From: Symbiodinium natans
Lineage: Eukaryota > Sar > Dinophyceae > Suessiales > Symbiodiniaceae
Direction of reading: 5' to 3'
DNA: 64,000 bases
Assembly: GCA_905221605.1 (NCBI GenBank)
Contig: CAJNDS010000620.1
Location: 10,001-74,000 of the forward strand
This document shows positions 7,601 to 17,813 of this stretch, piece by piece. The position numbers and the translations under genes were made by a program. Position 1 is the first letter of the stretch. The number at the start of each line of letters is the position of its first letter. The notes below the pieces were generated by a model, which saw nothing but the letters and a program-made list of their open reading frames with translations, did no database searches and was not told the DNA's origin.

Positions 7601-9263
7601 CGCGCATAGTTTTTAGCGAGGCCTCCGTATCAAGCGGCTCACCTGCTTGATCCCTTAGGTTGACTCTCTGCACTGGGCGCCACGGAGCAAGTTTCCTGAG
7701 AGCATGAGCCAGTTTGTGGGATTGTTGCCTTTTATCTTCCTGGGCTTGTAGAAGCAACTGCTCTTGCTTCTCTAGCTTTCTTTGTTTTTGCTGTTTTTTG
7801 AAAGCCCGCGCCTCCTCTTTGATGTCCTCCACAAGCTTCTGGCAGTCTGGATTATGCTCGGTTCCAGCCCTCTTGTGCGCCTGGACTTGCCGCACTTTCT
7901 TCCAATATTCCTGATGAATTGGACCTGCTGCTGGCTGAGACTTGCGTGGAGGAGGATAGTGCTCAGCTGATACACGAACCATCACTTCATCCAGTTCTTG
8001 CCAAGACGGTCTCTCTTGCATTGTCCTCACCACTGATTCCGTCAGACGATGTGAGTATGCATGCCAGTTGTCATCTTTTCGCCGAAAGCTCGCATCCAGG
8101 GCTGTGGCATCAAACGGCCGTGGCTTGCTGGGTGTAGGACTGTAAGGAGGAATGAACAGAGTAGCTCGCACTGGAAAATGTTTTGATCCATCTCTGTAGG
8201 CAGCCACAGGAAAGTTCTTATCAGAGTAGGCCTCCTTGGATCTCCTCCGAGCATCGTGCAGTCTGACCAGCATAAAATCGATCTGAGAGGAATATGTGCC
8301 ATCACTGTTAGTATACGTACTGCGATGGCCAGAAGCCCATGTGTTCAGCGCAGTGAGTCCACAGGATTTGCAGAGCGAGGGCAGTGTCTTCACATCCGCA
8401 TTTGCAAACCGTACTCGATGAGGCACACTTGGTCCGATATGAGGACGTTCAGTCACCGCATGCGCATTGAAATCCCCAGCCACAATCAAGAAATCACGTT
8501 GTGGGACTCTCTGTATTCGATTTTCGAGCTGTGTCACCACGTCCTTTCTCCTGCCTCTGTTTTCCGTCTTCGAGAGCTTTGAATCCCAGACGTGCTGGTA
8601 CAGGTTCAGGAGATGTACTCTGGATCTCTGCCACGGGATCATGACGTGCTGCAAATGCCCTGGAACAATGGAAGTGCTGCGAATTTCTGAAAGAGGAGCC
8701 AGTGAGCTATGCACCAAGACAACCAGGCCAGCCTTGTGTCTGCTTGTTGAGCCACAGGTTAGGACTGACCACGGGCCTGAGCTGTAGACCTGGTCCTGCT
8801 GCCAATGCGATTCCTGCAGGAAAACGATTTTGATGTTCTTGTACTCTGTTGTTGCCAAAAGGGCCAGAATCTCGTTCCAAACTCGACTTGTAATTGAGCC
8901 TGCGTTCCAAGTAAGGACTTCCATGTCAAATTTGTGATGGATCTGTCTGTTCGGTTGAAAAGAACGCCTCTCCGCTTTCGCAGGAGACGCGAATTGTCCT
9001 TCATGAGCTCCTAGAGCCTGAGCTGTCAGAAGACGGCCTTTGTAAAGTGCTGCTCCCTTCGCCAGGGCAACTTTACAAGCTCTTTGGTAGCTTCGCTTGC
9101 CGGTTTTGTTCATGGTTAGCTGACTTCGCTGCGCATGCTGCTCAGCTTCATCGGGGGGCGCTACTTCCCGAAACCCTCGATTCTGATCCATGGCTGGACC
9201 CTGGGACTTGGGACCCAGGCACCCAAGAAAGCTCGCTACGGCTACGAGAAATAAAATCCTCAT
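4656..9263 (-). CDS. LINE ORF2: APE endonuclease, reverse transcriptase, C2H2 fingers, USP-like protease
   Basis: The frame is open from 9776, but everything above about 9263 is translated CAA-repeat (poly-Cys, poly-Val), so I start at the first Met after it. Another Met at 8924 starts directly at the endonuclease. Domains in order: an EEP/APE endonuclease at about 8920-8130 with TWNAG, QESHW, GDFNAH and SQIDFM motifs; an RT core at about 7400-6500 with KNLRPIGV, ISVDLSKAFDSVN, SGIKQGC and the catalytic FADD at about 6737-6748; three or four CxxC...H zinc fingers at about 5990-5590; then a USP-like region whose Cys box reads NPHQLCYAHTVV (Cys codon at 5166-5168) and later LICLQIQRFD. It nicks target DNA and reverse-transcribes its own RNA; the protease domain is an accessory. 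The C-terminal His box is in another frame at 4444-4665. A double hairpin at 5292-5319 is translated as EASSQEASS. Confidence 0.85.
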   Translation of the reverse strand: MRILFLVAVASFLGCLGPKSQGPAMDQNRGFREVAPPDEAEQHAQRSQLTMNKTGKRSYQRACKVALAKGAALYKGRLLTAQALGAHEGQFASPAKAERRSFQPNRQIHHKFDMEVLTWNAGSITSRVWNEILALLATTEYKNIKIVFLQESHWQQDQVYSSGPWSVLTCGSTSRHKAGLVVLVHSSLAPLSEIRSTSIVPGHLQHVMIPWQRSRVHLLNLYQHVWDSKLSKTENRGRRKDVVTQLENRIQRVPQRDFLIVAGDFNAHAVTERPHIGPSVPHRVRFANADVKTLPSLCKSCGLTALNTWASGHRSTYTNSDGTYSSQIDFMLVRLHDARRRSKEAYSDKNFPVAAYRDGSKHFPVRATLFIPPYSPTPSKPRPFDATALDASFRRKDDNWHAYSHRLTESVVRTMQERPSWQELDEVMVRVSAEHYPPPRKSQPAAGPIHQEYWKKVRQVQAHKRAGTEHNPDCQKLVEDIKEEARAFKKQQKQRKLEKQEQLLLQAQEDKRQQSHKLAHALRKLAPWRPVQRVNLRDQAGEPLDTEASLKTMREYSSQIFSKSPPLHSVAAVPRTAITALQVSSQIKTVPVGKAVPSTSAPVSAWKSLGPDAHEHIAGLINSEVSQSEISPYLKDPRIAWIPKPGKPATAMKNLRPIGVISVPGKVLAGAVKTRIAPALQVSSQLQPQFAYIRQRGVRDAIAKACQHLDFAQQLRQEHRRDLHKSQRGARQAQLSGALTISVDLSKAFDSVNRHELLAALDRLGTDPVTKELVVQLHSETSYNMGTGGLEIQVPTSSGIKQGCKLAPALWPALTLLVMSRMEQKWGPDSKQAREILTVFADDFLLQETFSSFPELQKVLLRIEALFQSLEDVGLEVNPAKSKALLMVQGTQQSIFRKKHTMRKEKQLHIVLPSGHKIPIHHKLTYLGVQLSYGSYKDQTVDYRIAQAQGKFELLRHILCSTKALEASKKLEIWRVYVESSLLHGLVATGVTSSGLQKLQSKYSRMLRSIFKQHQHYSHIDTKTLFEQYKVQSPQAVLISQMKNYQDALDACQKSNPDQNIQWHLGLRGRIVALQLELQSMHLDLTEADQAVPCSLCDRKFSSAKGLQQHTLVKHGGQRANQLGPKFQVTVHSCKGLPQCAACNRQLRTMHQLRRHVESGICPQLHELKERAKSCTSSESIAMIYQSSVQEQLKKDPDLLLKKRHVTQHLLTNCSLCGQYIVGHKGVKQHIQKAHPAFWAQSSASILANMRTHKRLLHKKEECRYCRIVVDAPVRHAEQCVVLLQTYAMSAACANPMELPDLFSADPPISQVRGREASSQEASSSSRATLLTYTARVSGRSTTAPPTASMQDAAWRLAYHNPHQLCYAHTVVHILLSLLSDGLFPDPSLNSILTEIGSLNGRSSHADVRRLRHLRPLLAGWRLRPRQEDASQFLLHISQRIPDLSSDKWEARVHISAPEERISVEEKGGLILYLPEPPDGLSTLQQSVTQWTNRGSVFALLPDTRLICLQIQRFDQQIKTSRPQALDTVLEIQCF
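5292..5319. repeat. Double-hairpin element copy 4 (in coding sequence)
   Basis: GGAGGAAGCCTCC at 5292-5304 and 5307-5319 with a TG spacer. It lies between the zinc fingers and the USP-like domain of the LINE ORF and is read through in frame. Confidence 0.8.
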
Positions 9264-9279
9264 CTTGGGCCAGAATCTT

Positions 9280-9990
<711 letters not shown>

Positions 9991-10009
9991 AAACCTGGCC
10001 TGAACCCGG

Positions 10010-10345
10010 TGCTTGAGCGCCCACTTGGGCACTGTAACCTTGTCGTTGTCGCTGTCCGGCCCTTGGTATCGCATCTTGAAGACCTCACCACCGCCCACTT
10101 CGCACATGTCCACGACCAGGTTGTGGACACCCATCTCCAGCAACCTCTCGTTGCTTGACATCTCTTGATCGCCGTGGCAGCCGTTGTTGTCCACGATCTT
10201 CTGGCCGTTCAGGTACAGGACAGATCCTGTCGAGTCCGAGCAGATGAAATGCCCTAAACCCTGGGCCCTAAACAGCAACTACCCTTGCTCCGGGCTCCGT
10301 CGTCCGAGCTCAAGAAGAACTTGTAGTTGCCCGATCTTCTCGTGA
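10010..10345 (-). pseudogene. PA14-domain exon fragment(s)
   Basis: The minus strand at 10290-10345 reads GNYKFFLSSDDGA, the classic start of a PA14 beta-barrel. At 10017-10250 it reads FICSDSTGSVLYLNGQKIVD, then NNGCHGDQEM, LLEMGVHNLVV and EVFKMRYQGPD, which covers the rest of a PA14 fold. PA14 domains bind carbohydrate in extracellular and cell-wall proteins. The two pieces overlap in domain position and are separated by a telomere-like stretch with two CCCTAAA units (about 10250-10280), so this is either two exons with a small intron or two truncated PA14 copies. The Thr/Ser-rich minus-strand exons upstream (11.4-12.5 kb) could belong to the same extracellular protein. Confidence 0.6.
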
Positions 10346-11389
10346 TCAGGTGACCTGTGCACCTGCACTGCTCCACCCTTACAGCATGCAACTTACAGCT
10401 GTACCACCAAACAGCAAGATGGTTCAGAAACTAAGGGCCAAGCTCGGGTGGACATGCACAGAATCAAACGGACTTCTGGATCTAAATGAACGTGCCACAG
10501 CATTCGGTGAAATTCCTATGATCTGAATCGAACAAACCCTTGGAGCAAACGATGTTGGGCCTCTGGATGCTGTTCTTTGTCCTAGCTGTCACCGTCCTAT
10601 GTTTCTGTTATGCGTGGACCGTCCTTGGATGGGGACCACTAAGCCGCACGGTGGTCCGTTCTGCAGGGAGAAAGCAAGCCTCGTTTTACCGACAGTCTTG
10701 CACTTGTGCATTGTCTGCCAGCCTCCCACAGCGCTCCGGAATCGCAGTCAAGTGATGGCGGTGCTACTCACCAGTTCGAAGTCCGAATCGCAGCAAGACC
10801 CACAAGAATCCATCGACAGGCAAACCGCAGGGAAATAGCCAATAAGCAAACGACGACGGCAGCAAACATAGTGCACCAACGACAGCAATGAAAACAATCG
10901 CACATGCCCCCTGCCTGATGCAGAAATTGTCGGGCTGCTTCACTCCGGGAAATTGCCCGTGCTCCTGAGCAACAGGCTGAAACTGTCAAAGCGACACCAA
11001 CTTGTTGTCTTCAAAGCCCTTGCCCGTCCATGAAGATCTCCGGCAAGATCATTCTCTGGGAAGATGTCCTTGCAGTGACATGTTGGACATACATGAATCT
11101 GGTGGCAAGTCACGACTTCTCGTCCGGATGCGCAAGATACGCAGCCTGCAATCTCACGGCTCCCTGCACCCTGCAGTCCCCCAGTTGTGTTTGCAGTCTT
11201 ACGTTCCTGTGCCTGCCTGCGTTCCTATGAGCCCTGGCGCCTGCATTCCTGCGGTCCTGAGCCTTCGGAGCCTTGACACCCCCCCCCCCCCCCCCCCCCC
11301 AAAAAAAAGTGACTTAAAAAGCAGGCAGGATTTCAGGCGAATGAGCTCCAGGTGACTTATATGCTTTTCCTAACAATACTAATCCTTCG
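10346..11389. other. No recognisable gene; homopolymer C/A run near 11280-11308
   Basis: Short ORFs only, without family resemblance. A run of about 23 C followed by 8 A lies at about 11278-11308. I see no other structure. Confidence 0.4.
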
Positions 11390-11618
11390 TCATGTATTGC
11401 CGCCGCGGATCAAGGCCGACAGATCCGAGATGTGGCACTGCGCCTGGTTGTAGAAGTACTCGCAGTCCAAGCCTTCCTCGAGATCCGCCTGCACTGAGGG
11501 ATGAATGCCCACTGAACACCCACAACTCGGTCGAGCTCCTTTCTGAGCCCTGCCTCAGCCTCCAAAGTAGTGCTTGTGGTGGTGGATGTTGTAGTCGTCG
11601 TGGTGGTGCTGGTCTCCT
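11390..11618 (-). CDS. Two probable exons: Thr/Ser-rich linker and a Cys-containing segment
   Basis: From a CAG acceptor at about 11618 the minus strand encodes ETSTTTTTTSTTTSTTLEAE, a mucin-like linker. From a TGCAG acceptor at 11488 a different frame encodes GLDCEYFYNQAQCHISDLSA and ends at a TGA at 11390. Thr/Ser-rich linkers join extracellular modules in many algal proteins, fitting a PA14 protein on this strand. The exon model rests on AG acceptors and composition only. Confidence 0.35.
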
Positions 11619-11639
11619 GAGCATGCTTTCAGGTCTCTT

Positions 11640-11960
11640 GTCTGATGGCCCGTTCTTCAGCCAGGAGCTTGATCCTTCCATGCCTCCTGAACTGGACTTT
11701 CTCCGCTCGCCTATCCAGTCCTAGTCCATGAGGCTCCGACTGTGGTGGTTGTGGTCGATGTTGACGTGGATGACGTGACCGTGCTCGTGGTCGTGCTTGT
11801 CGACGTGCTTGTCGATGTTGTTGAGGTCGAGGTTGTTGAGGTCGATGTTGTTGTGGTCGATGTTGACGTTGTGGTCGATGTTATTGTGCTGGTGGTCTTA
11901 GCATTCCGGCCCAGGCGCCCACTGGTGCAACGCCGGATTCACATCCCCGAATCGCTACAT
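11640..11960 (-). repeat. Exon cassette copy A (Thr/Ser-rich exon plus flanks)
   Basis: Shares its order of landmarks with 12245-12530: CTTCCRTGCCTCC, GGCTCCGACTGTGG, a GTGGTCGATGTTG-type tract, then TTAGCATTCCG and CCCCGAATCGCT. The minus strand of the tract (about 11730-11902) encodes Thr/Ser/Asn-rich sequence after a CTAAG acceptor. It appears to be a tandem exon duplication about 600 bp apart. Confidence 0.6.
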
Positions 11961-12244
11961 TCTAGCTGCATTCACAATCGCCAACTGCTGGATATGGGTC
12001 GATATGGGTTCAAGAACCCCAGATTTGCAGTGATTTTCCTTGCGGCCATGTTTGAGTCGTGACTCCGCCCTAAACCCGGTAAGGCCCAAACCTCAGGGAC
12101 AGCAGCTGTGGTGGCGTACGGGTGAAATCTGTAACTACGAGAAGCTGATACCATGGCTTCTCCATGTGTGGAGTGATGTTAAGGATGCAGGGCCGAATTC
12201 AAGTCGCAGGTGATCTCGGGCTGTGTCATGGTCAGTCTGCTGCA

Positions 12245-12530
12245 CATTCTGCCGCCAGGAACGTTATCCTTCCGTGCCTCCTAAACTGGACTTTGTCCAC
12301 TACCTTTACCATGCAGACCTTGAGGCTCCGACTGTGGAGGTTGTGGTCGATGTGCTTGTGGTCGTTGTGGTCGTCGATGTCGACGTCGTTGTTGTCGTCG
12401 TGCTTGTCGACGTGGTGGTCGATGTTGATGTGCTTGTCGTTGTGGTTGTGGTCGATGTTGTGGTGGTGGTAGTCTGAGCATTCCGAGCGCAAGGCTCCAC
12501 TAGGATCCCCCGAATCGCTTTCTATTAAAG
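12245..12530 (-). repeat. Exon cassette copy B (Thr/Ser-rich exon plus flanks)
   Basis: Second copy of the cassette at 11640-11960. After a GCTCAG acceptor at about 12474 the minus strand encodes TTTTTTSTTTTTTSTSTSTT and ends with TVGASR before a possible GTCTGC donor at about 12320. Sequence to the right (about 12540-12660) also resembles 12135-12240, so the duplicated block is longer than the exon. Confidence 0.6.
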
Positions 12531-12727
12531 CGCCTTCATGTGAAACCTTGCACTACGAGACACTGCTCCAACGGCTTCTGTATGTGTGTGTGAGGATTGA
12601 TCCAGTTATAGAAAATTCAGGACAAGTTCGGGTCGCTAGTGATTTCGGGTTGAGGCTCGTATCACCTTGCATCGCTTGTCCCTATCAGTAGATAGCACTT
12701 TGATGGGGTGGAACAGGGACGCCGGCA

Positions 12728-13215
12728 AGAGAGAAAGAGAGAGAGAGAGAGAGAAAAAAAAAAACAAATAGAAAGAGAAAGAGGGATAGAGGCAGAGAGA
12801 GAGGGAGAGAGAGAGCGAGAGAGACGGATAGACAAAGAGAAAGAAACAGAGAGAGAGGGAGTGCGGGAGGGAGAGAGACACACGGAGAGAGAGAGAGAGA
12901 GAGAGCGAGAGCGAAAGAGAGAGAGAGAGAGGCAGGGAGGGAGCGAGGGAGGGAGGGAGGGAGAGAGAGAGAGAGAGAAAGAGAGGGAGAGAGACAGAGA
13001 GAGAGAGAGAGACAGAGAGAGAGAAAGGTAAAGAAAAGAAACAAAGACAGGCAGAGAGAGGGAGGGAGCGAGGGGGAGAGAGAGAGACAGAGCAAGAAAG
13101 AAAGAGAAAGAAACAGAGACAGGCAGGGAGGGAGGAAGGGAGGGAGGAAGGGAGGAGAGAGTGAGAAAGAGAAAGCAACAGAGACATTCAGGGATGGGAG
13201 GGGAAACAGAGACAT
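12728..13215. repeat. ~490-bp polypurine tract (GA-rich)
   Basis: Almost pure A/G on the plus strand: GAGAGA runs mixed with GGGAGG, AAAGAA and CAGAGA. Long ORFs on the minus strand (Ser/Leu-rich) and plus strand (Glu/Arg-rich) are artefacts. Mirror-symmetric stretches could form triplex (H-) DNA. Confidence 0.95.
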
Positions 13216-13656
13216 GCAGGGAGGAGAGGAAGCGCACAGAGCCTATGTGCAAGCACTCTCATTCTCGTTCAAGCTTGGCGGCTGTCTGGCACGGGGCGCC
13301 CATGGTCCTTAGAAGGAAAGTTCTGGAGCCCTTAAGCACCTCGGGGTTTGCGCGCGCCATAAACCTCTGAAACCCCTAGAACCACAAGCCGAGTCCCTGC
13401 TCGGTTTATGCAAGGCCCTCAACCCCGAACCTTGAGCAGGTCCAATATACTCCTGTTACGAGCAGCGACCCTCCATGATCATTTTTTTTGAGCTGACTCT
13501 TCGAGATGTGGGAAATGCTTGCATGTTTTGCCGTTTGTTAGCATCGACAGGCGCTCCGGGATTTTGCTCTTGGCCCTGTGAACATGGAATGACAGGTGAA
13601 AACGTGCGCACCAAACCTACATACTAGTACAAATCATGCACGAATATGGTCATTTT

Positions 13657-13878
13657 TCAGAGAACTTGCTTGTGTTCATTCTCGCAGCCTAGCATGATAG
13701 GGCTTAGGGTAAGCTCTTCGAAAAGCTGGGCGGCTTGGCCAAAAATCTCGCCTTTGAAAATGCTCGTAGCAAGCCAAGGGTCGAGCATCTTCCATCCAGC
13801 CAGGCGCACTGCATCGAGCGCGCCTCGGTGCTTGGGAATTTCCCCTGCACTCAAGCCACTACTGTATAGCTCCTCGAC
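13657..13878 (-). CDS. Probable single exon, unknown product
   Basis: After a TTGTAG acceptor at 13879 the minus strand reads VEELYSSGLSAGEIPKHRGA and LAGWKMLDPWLATSIFKGEI, staying open to a stop at 13657. The alternating helix-like pattern is reminiscent of organellar helical-repeat proteins but no repeat register is clear. The true 3' splice end is probably before 13720. No family assigned. Confidence 0.35.
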   Translation of the reverse strand, partial: VEELYSSGLSAGEIPKHRGALDAVRLAGWKMLDPWLATSIFKGEIFGQAAQLFEELTLSPIMLGCENEHKQVL

Positions 13879-15022
13879 CTACAATATGCCACATAGCCAA
13901 AGCTTCCGAGCAAATAGCCTACCGGACCATAACGACTCGACAGTCATGCCTGCATACTGAAAGTGCAGCGGGTCTGGGATCAGTTGGGTCGTGGACAGAC
14001 ATACGAACAGAAAGTAGCTCGTACAGTACAAAGATCAGACGACAAGCAGAAAATGTAGGCATGCTAGCCATGGAGCTCCGATTCTCACGAAGTAGCTGCT
14101 GCAGTCTGCCTCCTGCAGTTTTGACTTGAGTCACTCAGGCTCACATATCCTACTAGACGGTCCCTCAGAACCGGTATCCCTCGACCGGGCTTTCGTCGGT
14201 TCACTTCCACAGGCCCGCCATCCTGCTTCTTCATTAAGAGGGTCCGCGCAAGGACAAACTTGCTGATAGTGACTATGATACCAGCACTTGTGTGCTATGC
14301 TATATAGCAGAGCCTTAACAGTTAAAGGGCATCGAATCGTCAAGAACGCTTCCAGGCACAACCTTGGTCTGTAGAGCAAGCAATGTGGAGGGAATACCAA
14401 TCCCACCCGACAATATGTGAAGGACTCTTGTGAGAGCATGACGTTTCGAGTCAGAAAGACAGCCGGACGACTGCGCGATGGCGAGGCTGCAGCAGGATTT
14501 ATATATATGCCTCAGAGAAAAGTGATGCCCCACCTACAAAAGCAGATCGTACTCCAACTTTGCATCCCGCAGAATACATAACAGCTGCTGCATCCGTTGA
14601 ACCATCTGGCTTCTCTGAGTCAGAACAAGCACAGCTGCCGGTATCACTGTCGTCGTGATGTTCCGTAGTTATTTCTCAGAAGCTGGCATCATCCCCGTGA
14701 CATGATACCCAACAAGTGAGGCCTGCAGATGGGAGCACGCGCTGCTGCCCTCCATAAGGGCGCCCTGCGCATGTCGGGAAACGAGTCACTGCCTTGACCG
14801 CCATGTCCCCAAAGCGATTTCTGGAGCTGTTGTGTATGAGATGTGGGGACTTCGGGGACACCCTGCTTGCAGTGTTTGCCGACTTTCGGAGTATACGAAA
14901 GATCGATTGGCATGGATTCGGAGTGTGCAACAACATACTTAAGTTCATCTGTCTATAGCCTGTACCAGTCGAAAACTTCAGCGTGACTGTCTCACTGTCT
15001 CCGGCTGATAGAAACTACAATG
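13879..15022. other. No recognisable gene
   Basis: Only short ORFs with no family resemblance and no repeat structure that I can see. Confidence 0.35.
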
Positions 15023-15075
15023 CTACTTCGAGGATTCCTTATCACCACCTCGCCCAGTGGCTGAAGCCCTGACCG

Positions 15076-15117
<42 letters not shown>

Positions 15118-16012
15118 AGTCGGATGGCAAGGCCTGGCAGTCGCGGAGGACCTGCTCCTGCTCCTCGGCAGGCCGCTCTTTCCGCGTGACACCGGAGCCG
15201 ACGGGCGGGGAGTTGACCTCGAAGGACCACTCGTCTTCCTTGGCCTTTGGGGCCGGATCTTTCACGGTCACGGCCTTGGATGTTCGCCGCACCTTGTCGA
15301 CATCCGCGTAGCTGAAGTCGTACAAGGCGGCGATGGCGCGGACCCTGCTCTCTTCGGAGATGATCGTATTCGGAACGCCTGCCAGAATTGCGGCGAACTG
15401 ATCCGCGAAGTTGAACAAGTGGACTTTCATCTGTGGGCTTTGGTAGTGGCCGAAACCCATCTGCAAGCCAAGATAAAGGTCATTGCCCGTCAAGAGGCCT
15501 TGAATGTCGAAGTTCACCTGGCCCGGGTTCTTGAAGCCGAACAGCTTGAAAGTTTCCTCCTGCTCCTCGCGAAGGAGGGAACTCATGCGTTCTCCGGCCG
15601 AAGGCCCTCGCGCTTCAGAGGTCTTGTTGACGCCTAGGTCCTTATCGATCTCCACCGAAGCCAGATAGAGGTCGTCCTCCTCTGCCTTCCAGTACAAGGA
15701 TTCCTTCAGCTTAGCCTTTGCCTGCGCCCTGCTGTGGTTGCCCTGCAGTAGTGATGTCTTTGCCCTGGACATGTATTCCATGGCATTTCCACTTTCTCCT
15801 TCTGCCGATCCCACACCGAAGAAGCTTTCCGAGGTTTCATGGCCCCCGTGGATATTCTCAGCCGTAAAGTGTGTGTCGCTGCCAAACCGCTTCGTCAAGC
15901 GAAGCGTCCGGCTAAACAGCATGACTCCATTCACGGACCGGATCTCGGAGCGCAGCACACTGAGGTCAAGCCCGCCCGGCTGGTATCTCGGCCAGCACAC
16001 CTCACGGCTCAT
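15023..16012 (-). CDS. Large exon of an unrecognised protein
   Basis: The 329-codon frame is well composed from about 15950 to 15180: charged helical stretches (SRAKTSLLQGNHSRAQAKAK), then NDLYLGLQMGFGHYQSPQMK and VHLFNFADQFAAILAGVPN. The last 45 codons run through a GA microsatellite (15079-15117, read as Ser-Leu), so the real 3' end is probably earlier. The GLQMGFGH motif recurs as GLHVGFGHV in the exon at 17814-18893, suggesting related or duplicated domains of one minus-strand gene. Internal ATG at 16012 may not be the start. No known family recognised. Confidence 0.5.
15079..15117. repeat. (GA)n microsatellite
   Basis: About 19 GA units interrupting the open frame above. Confidence 0.95.
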
Positions 16013-16449
16013 AGGTCGGCTTCCCTAGACCGAAAAGCTCCTGTCTGCTCTCTGACACATTCAGTAGTGATCATTTGTGCCCCCTGCCGCTCCCAACCTG
16101 ACATGCCACCTACCCACGCCCGCACGTTTTTCGGAACCCTCTGCCCAATTACATGTGTGTCCCTTGCCAAGTCTCCCAGCACCTACGAGTACTCATGTTT
16201 GCCATCGGGATTCCCTCACAGTATCCGCAGCTACAGCTACATGTACAGTCTCGTTGGCCTTGGCACCTGCACGACTAGTCACAGCAAGACAATCCCAACA
16301 TGACAAAGCGGAGCTGGAGCACTGCAATGAAAAGTATATAACAGCTTTAAAATGAAAAGGCAGAGCAATAACATTGGTCCGTTGATACGGATACTAGCGC
16401 AAACTGCGAGAGCAACTGCAACAGCAACAGCGGCAGCAATATGCAGCAA

Positions 16450-17055
16450 TCATAAGTAATAGCGCTGTTCGGAACGAATATAACAGGAAACTCGTTCCCA
16501 AAGATTAGGTCGCCTGTCAAGGAGTCCAAGTATGCATGAGGCCCTGACTTGGGTGTCGATCTCTGCCAACGGACCCGGCAGCAAATTGAATGTGACACCG
16601 CCCACGAAGGCCACAACGGGCTGCATGCTCAGACTGAACGTCACTGTCAGACACGCCTCGATTGACGTGCCTACCGTGTAGAAGGAATACCCTTGCCACT
16701 TGTCCCATTTGTTCTTGAGCCACTCGGCTCCGCAAGGAACCGCCCAAGGCTCCAGCTTCACGAAGTCGTCCTCTGTGGCTGCCTGCCAATCCTGTTGAGT
16801 CGCTTGGTTATTGCGGCCGGTCTTGTTCCTGGGAGCGAAAGCCAGGCAGGATCCGGTCACGATCTCCCTGCCGTTGAACCTCGGATGCAAGGTTCCGGAG
16901 CCTCTTACTGTGCTCTTCTTACAGGATCGTTCGTCTGCTACCAGTAGCGATATGAGGAAACCTTCCAGATGGAGTTTGTTATATGTTGCGAGCTTCTGCA
17001 ACAACAAGCCGACTACTCTGCAGACTTCAGAATGCGCCTTCAAATGGTTCCGCAA
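16450..17055 (-). CDS. Probable exon of the same unrecognised gene
   Basis: A 201-codon open frame. The best-composed part is about 16900-16540: GSCLAFAPRNKTGRNNQATQ, then FVKLEPWAVPCGAEWLKNKW, then alternating hydrophobic strands (ACLTVTFSLSMQPVVAFVGG). It lies on the same strand as, and between, the exons at 15023-16012 and 17814-18893, so one multi-exon gene is plausible. The strand-rich segment could be a beta-barrel or membrane-inserting part. Exon ends not determined; function unknown. Confidence 0.45.
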   Translation of the reverse strand: MRNHLKAHSEVCRVVGLLLQKLATYNKLHLEGFLISLLVADERSCKKSTVRGSGTLHPRFNGREIVTGSCLAFAPRNKTGRNNQATQQDWQAATEDDFVKLEPWAVPCGAEWLKNKWDKWQGYSFYTVGTSIEACLTVTFSLSMQPVVAFVGGVTFNLLPGPLAEIDTQVRASCILGLLDRRPNLWERVSCYIRSEQRYYL

Positions 17056-17813
17056 GCGATTGCTACCAGGTGCCGTGGTTTTCGACCTCCCTCTACATCA
17101 TCGGGACTACATGTAACTACACTCACCAAAAAGCAATATCAACCCAATATGGTCATCAGAGGCTTAAACTCATTGTTGTTTAGATGTTGTGGGCACAGTA
17201 AACGTCACCTCTGAACAAAGCATCACCATCAACCTCTTTGTTTGTTTGCTTCGATGTTTGTGCGGCCTGGGCGGGCCCAGGCCCGGACACGCAGCTGTGG
17301 GTGGGGCTGGGGTGGGGTGGGGCCGTACGCCGAGCAGCTGTGTGACGAGCTCGTGGGTCTCAGGCCCGCCACCTGAAAATTTCCATGACACGGCGGCCGG
17401 CTCGTCGTCGTCTTGCTCGCCACCTTTTGCCTGGCAGCTGGGTACTGCAGGAATGACTACTGAAACAACTGGGACCTTGCGCCTTTTGCATATTTTTCAC
17501 TGTAGAATGGAGCCTCCAGGCTGGCCATTTCTTGCAGCAGCTGGGCGTGTTTGCGTGGCATCTTCTGCGAGTGCTTCGTGATGACAAGGTTTTCACCTGC
17601 ACAGCTTGGCTGGAACACTTCTTGCGCGGGTGGCGCATGCCAGTGACAAGGTCAGCATCGATTTAAAGCCGGCTCGGCTAGCTCTCAGGCCTCACCGTTA
17701 CCGGAGCATCCAGAATTGGAAACTCAAGATCCTCCGTCTAAGGCGCTACAGCATAGTCCCAGCACAAATCTCAATCCGGTTGCCAACTTCTTGGGGTTTA
17801 CACTGTGCTGCCG
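17056..17813. other. No recognisable gene
   Basis: GC-rich stretch with no convincing frame. Possibly intronic between the exons on either side. Confidence 0.35.

Larger units (their letters stand above)
730..9263 (-). mobile_element. Multi-ORF non-LTR retrotransposon (LINE) with USP-like, ART-like and KptA-like modules
   Basis: Collinear minus-strand ORFs run from about 9263 to 730: endonuclease-RT-zinc finger-protease (4656-9263), its frameshifted end (4444-4665), a basic/helical ORF (3667-4427), a coiled-coil ORF (3080-3481), and an ART-like plus Tpt1/KptA-like protein split at about 2043. The distance between the 4444 stop and the next ATG at 4427 is only 17 nt, which suggests one polycistronic transcript. 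No poly(A) tail or target-site duplication was identified, so both ends are approximate. The 5' side abuts the CAA-rich tract at 9280-9990. At least three frameshifts mean this copy is probably inactive. Confidence 0.7.

Noticed and set aside
12636-13252. ORFs of 176-196 codons rich in Ser/Leu, and Glu/Arg on the other strand
   Set aside because: They follow directly from the purine tract, where stops cannot form in several frames.
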